This document shows, one piece after another, positions 61,307 to 64,000 of a stretch of DNA of 64,000 nt. Below the pieces are notes generated by a model. That model did no database searches, had not been told where the DNA came from, and saw only the letters and a program-made list of their open reading frames with translations. Each line of letters starts with the position of its first letter. Within the stretch, counting starts at the first letter, position 1. The stretch lies in NCBI GenBank assembly GCA_025062095.1, contig JANXAZ010000002.1, positions 1 to 64,000 on the forward strand. Reading direction: 5' to 3'. The position numbers and the translations under genes were made by a program. The DNA comes from Geminicoccaceae bacterium (lineage in GTDB: Bacteria; Pseudomonadota; Alphaproteobacteria; Geminicoccales; Geminicoccaceae).

Positions 61307-62332
61307 ATGCGCCGACGGACGGTTCTCGCGAGCGGATCGAGCGCGGCCGCGTTGCTTTTCGTCGACCCCGTGCCGCTTTTCGCACGCAATCCCGAGAAGA
61401 GCCGGGTGGTTCTCGGCGTGGGCGGCAAATCGCTTCTCTATTATCTGCCGCTCACCGTCGCCGAGCGCAAAGGTTTCTTCACCGAGCGCGGCCTCGAGGT
61501 GGAGATCAACGACTTCGGCGGCGGTGCGAAGGCCCTGCAAGCGCTCGTCGGCGGCTCGGTCGACGTGGTCACCGGCGCGTACGAGCACACGATCCGCATG
61601 CAGGCCAAGGGCCAGGACATCCGGGCCGTGGTCGAGCTCGGCCGGTTCCCGGGCATCGTCCTCGCGGTCAAGAAGACCCTCGCAGGCAAAGTCAGATCCG
61701 CCAAGGACCTCGAGGGCATGAAGGTGGGGGTCACCGCCCCGGGGAGCTCCACGAATTTCTTCGTCAACTATCTGTTGGCCAAGGAAGGCGTGGCCCCGGA
61801 CAAGGTGGCCTTCATCGGGGTGGGCGCCGGACCCACCGCCGTGGCGGCGATGAAGAAGGGAGAGATCGACGCGATCGCCAATCTCGATCCCGTCATCGCC
61901 AAGCTCGAGCAGGACGGCGACGTCTTCGTGCTCGCCGACAGTCGCACCGAAGAGGGCACGAAAGCGATCTTCGGCGGCTCCAACCCCGCCGCCGTGCTCT
62001 ACACCAAGGCCGAATTCATCGAGAAGAACCCGAACACGGTCCAAGCTCTCGTCGAGGCGTTCCTCGCCGCGCTCCGTTGGATCGACAAAGCGACCCCGGA
62101 AGAGATCGCCGCGGCCGTGCCCGAAGAATACTATCTCGGCGACAAGCAGCTCTATCTCGCCGCCGTTGCCAAATCCAAACCGATGTATTCGCGCACAGGT
62201 ATCGTGCCGCCCGAAGGCATGCGCAACGCCCTCGAGATGCTGTTGCGATTCGACAAAGAGCTCGCCGGTGCCAAGATCGATCTGGCCAAGACCTTCGACG
62301 GCCGCTTCGTCGAGCGCGCGGCCAAGGGCTGA
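61307..62332 (+). CDS. ABC importer substrate-binding protein (NMT1/THI5-like)
   Basis: 341-residue exported binding protein. The N-terminus is a twin-arginine-like signal (MRRRTVLASGSSAAALLF). The mature part has the NMT1/SsuA-like layout: YYLPLTVAERKGFFTERGLEVEI, FGGGAKALQALVGGSVDVVTG, and LEGMKVGVTAPGSSTNFFVNYLL. Family ligands include sulfonates, nitrate, thiamine precursors and aromatic acids; this one cannot be assigned. ATG at 61307 has GGGGGGAGG upstream, chosen over a frame start at 61241. Confidence 0.9.
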   Translation: MRRRTVLASGSSAAALLFVDPVPLFARNPEKSRVVLGVGGKSLLYYLPLTVAERKGFFTERGLEVEINDFGGGAKALQALVGGSVDVVTGAYEHTIRMQAKGQDIRAVVELGRFPGIVLAVKKTLAGKVRSAKDLEGMKVGVTAPGSSTNFFVNYLLAKEGVAPDKVAFIGVGAGPTAVAAMKKGEIDAIANLDPVIAKLEQDGDVFVLADSRTEEGTKAIFGGSNPAAVLYTKAEFIEKNPNTVQALVEAFLAALRWIDKATPEEIAAAVPEEYYLGDKQLYLAAVAKSKPMYSRTGIVPPEGMRNALEMLLRFDKELAGAKIDLAKTFDGRFVERAAKG

Positions 62333-62394
62333 GCTCGTCAGCGCGGATCGCCGGTTCGCCAGCGCGAAGCGGCGGGAGGAGAAAGGCGCGGAAC

Positions 62395-63552
62395 ATGCGG
62401 CGGTTCGATCTCGTCTTGCGCGGCGGACGCGTGATCGATCCCGGCACCGGCCGAGACGAGATCGCGGATGTCGCCTTCCTCGACGGCAAGGTCGCGGCCG
62501 TCGGCGCGGAGGCCGCCGCCGGCTCCGGCGCGGTCGAACGGCGCGTCGACGGGTGTATCGTCACCCCCGGTCTCCTCGACTTCCACGCCCACGTCTATTG
62601 GGGCGGCACGTCCTTGGGCGTGGAGGCGGATGCGCTGTCGCGGCGGTCGGGAACGACGACCTGGGTCGACGCCGGCTCCGCCGGTCCCGGGAATTTCGCG
62701 GGCTTCCGCAAGCACGTCATCGAGCGATCCGAGACCCGCATCCTCGCTTTTCTCCACGTCTCCTTCGCCGGTATCTTCGCCTTCTCCGAGGACGTCATGG
62801 TCGGCGAATCGACCGATCTGCGGCTCCTCGTTCCGGAAGCCTGCGCCCGCGTCGCCCGCGAGCATTCGGACCTCGTCAAGGGCGTGAAGGTGCGGATCGG
62901 CGCCATCGCCTCGGGCACCAACGGCCTGGCGCCTCTTCATCTCGCGATCGAGGCGGCCGACCGCGCCGGTCTGCCGGTGATGTGCCACATCGATCGGCCT
63001 CCCCCGCGCTACGTCGAGGTGCTCGAGCTCCTGCGGCCCGGAGACGTGCTCACCCACTGTTTCAAGCCCTTCCCGAACGCACCGTGTTGGGCGGACGGCC
63101 GGGTCCGCGAGGAGGTGTGGAAAGCGCGCGAGAAAGGCGTGCTCTTCGATGTCGCCCACGGCAAAGGCTCGTTCTCCTTCGCCACCGCCCGCGCCATGCT
63201 CGCCGCCGGCTTCTGGCCGGACGTGATCAGTTCGGACGTGCACGCGCTCTGCGTCGACGGCCCGGCCTTCGACAATCTCGAGACGATGTCGAAGTTCTTG
63301 TGCCTGGGGATGCCCCTGACCGAGATCGTCCGTGCCGCCACCGCGACGCCGGCGCGCATCCTGGGTCGTCCCGACCTCGCCGATCTCTCCGTCGGCTCGA
63401 CCGGCGACGCCACCGTGCTGCGCATCGTCGAAGGAGAGCACCTCTTCCGCGACGTGCTCGGCGAGACGATGACCGGCGATCGGCGGTTCGTCCTCGACAG
63501 CGTCGTGCTCGCCGGCCGGCTGTGGCACGTCGCCGAGCCGGCGCGCACGTGA
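62395..63552 (+). CDS. Amidohydrolase/deacetylase-family metallohydrolase
   Basis: 385-residue TIM-barrel hydrolase of the dihydroorotase-like branch. Metal ligands are the HxH of LDFHAHVYWGG, a candidate carboxylated lysine in LVKGVKVRIGA, then histidines in VMCHIDRPP and VLTHCFKPF, and the aspartate in ISSDVHAL. This pattern matches the deacetylase/amidohydrolase subgroup (Atu3266/EF0837-like), which acts on N-acyl or O-acyl groups. Its location at the end of the importer genes suggests it acts on the imported compound. GGGAGGAG precedes the ATG. It converges with the tolC-like gene, 6 bp apart. Confidence 0.88.
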   Translation: MRRFDLVLRGGRVIDPGTGRDEIADVAFLDGKVAAVGAEAAAGSGAVERRVDGCIVTPGLLDFHAHVYWGGTSLGVEADALSRRSGTTTWVDAGSAGPGNFAGFRKHVIERSETRILAFLHVSFAGIFAFSEDVMVGESTDLRLLVPEACARVAREHSDLVKGVKVRIGAIASGTNGLAPLHLAIEAADRAGLPVMCHIDRPPPRYVEVLELLRPGDVLTHCFKPFPNAPCWADGRVREEVWKAREKGVLFDVAHGKGSFSFATARAMLAAGFWPDVISSDVHALCVDGPAFDNLETMSKFLCLGMPLTEIVRAATATPARILGRPDLADLSVGSTGDATVLRIVEGEHLFRDVLGETMTGDRRFVLDSVVLAGRLWHVAEPART

Positions 63553-63558
63553 GGGACT

Positions 63559-64000
63559 CTATTTCGCGGCGGGCTTGGGTGCGAGCGCCGGGGGCGGTTC
63601 GATCGAAATGCCGAACAGCCGTTCGCGGGCGATCCTGTAGTTGCGCTCGGGATCGTAGCGTTCGACCCTGAGCCCGAGATCTTCGACCGTGAGCTGGCCG
63701 ATCGCCGCCTTCAATTGATACGCCGCGAGGATCTCGTCGCGCTCGGCGCGCACGAGATTGACGCGCGAGGTGAAGAGCTCCTGTTCGGCGTCGAGAACGT
63801 CGAGGACCGTGCGCGCCCCGACCAGATTCTCTTCCTGCACTCCTTGCAGCGCGATGTCGTTGGCGCGGACCTCGGCGCGGAAGGCCTGGATCGCGGCCGT
63901 GGCGGCGAGCAGCCGATCCCAGCTCGCCGCCACGGTCTGCTGGACGCTGCGGTAGCTGGCCTCGAGATCGTTGCGGCGTTGTTCGACCGTCTGGCGGGCG
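63559..64000 (-). CDS. tolC: TolC-family outer membrane efflux protein (5' part beyond window)
   Basis: C-terminal 146 residues of a TolC-like outer membrane channel, cut by the window end. Visible are coiled-coil helices (RNDLEASYRSVQQTVAASWDRLLA), the repeat VQEENLVGARTVLDVLDAEQELFTSRVNLV and YQLKAAIGQLTVEDLGL near the end, all typical of the second structural repeat. A short Pro/Ala-rich tail follows. The full gene should extend about 1 kb further. A role in type I secretion or drug efflux cannot be separated. Confidence 0.9.
   Translation of the reverse strand, partial: ARQTVEQRRNDLEASYRSVQQTVAASWDRLLAATAAIQAFRAEVRANDIALQGVQEENLVGARTVLDVLDAEQELFTSRVNLVRAERDEILAAYQLKAAIGQLTVEDLGLRVERYDPERNYRIARERLFGISIEPPPALAPKPAAK

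Overview
The window is 64 kb of chromosome from a very G+C-rich alphaproteobacterium (by eye near 70% G+C; not computed). The placement rests on several genes together: a DUF1476 protein (zeta inhibitor of the alphaproteobacterial F1Fo-ATPase) coupled to a DUF1674/SDHAF4-like protein, a Usg-family protein, a ribB with a degenerate cyclohydrolase domain, the tesA/ABC pair, and a groES-groEL operon with both a CIRCE operator and a sigma-32-like promoter. GTG starts and 1-4 base stop/start overlaps are common. A Rhodospirillales- or Geminicoccales-like lineage is plausible but is inference. I see no insertion sequence, prophage, CRISPR array, rRNA or integrase; this is mostly core chromosome.

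Layout. 1-12.8 kb, minus strand: gor, aroG (class II DAHP synthase), pncB, aacS, then the phosphate block phoR-pstS-pstC-pstA-pstB-phoU-phoB. A three-unit Pho box lies in the last codons of phoR. 13-17.5 kb: recA with a good promoter, an EamA exporter, the DUF1476/DUF1674 pair, an NRDE protein that probably starts at TTG, and a quinone oxidoreductase. 17.6-19.8 kb: groES-groEL with terminator and operator. 19.9-26.1 kb, plus strand: usg, rpiB, then the coupled nrdR-ribD-ribE-ribB-ribH-nusB-thiL set. ribH carries an in-frame TAG inside a patch of almost pure G/C where homology is lost. 26.1-34.6 kb: a D,D-carboxypeptidase, a TPR/SH3 protein, glmU, gph, tRNA-Val(CAC), and an ABC permease/ATPase pair divergent from tesA.

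34.8-46.4 kb: acsA; a minus-strand cluster of nicotinamidase-like hydrolase, type III polyketide synthase and ICMT-like methyltransferase; dapB; the two methylmalonyl-CoA mutase subunits; and an SRAP protein coupled to a kinase-like fusion. 46.5-50.9 kb: queF, a one-helix membrane peptide, uvrB, a 776-bp stretch with no recognisable gene, and chaB. 50.9-64 kb: a long-chain acyl-CoA ligase, an M3 peptidase coupled to an ABC1 kinase, pxpA opposite pxpBC, then a plus-strand run of 2-hydroxyacid dehydrogenase, NMT1-type ABC importer and amidohydrolase, and the 3' end of a TolC-like gene.

The least ordinary loci are the polyketide synthase/methyltransferase/hydrolase cluster (36.8-39.1 kb) and the pxpBC-dehydrogenase-importer-amidohydrolase run (56.8-63.6 kb), which looks like uptake and ring opening of a cyclic-amide type compound. 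Neither substrate can be read from sequence. The other parts form normal pathways: phosphate sensing and uptake, riboflavin synthesis, chaperonin folding, acetate, acetoacetate and propionate activation, and DNA repair.
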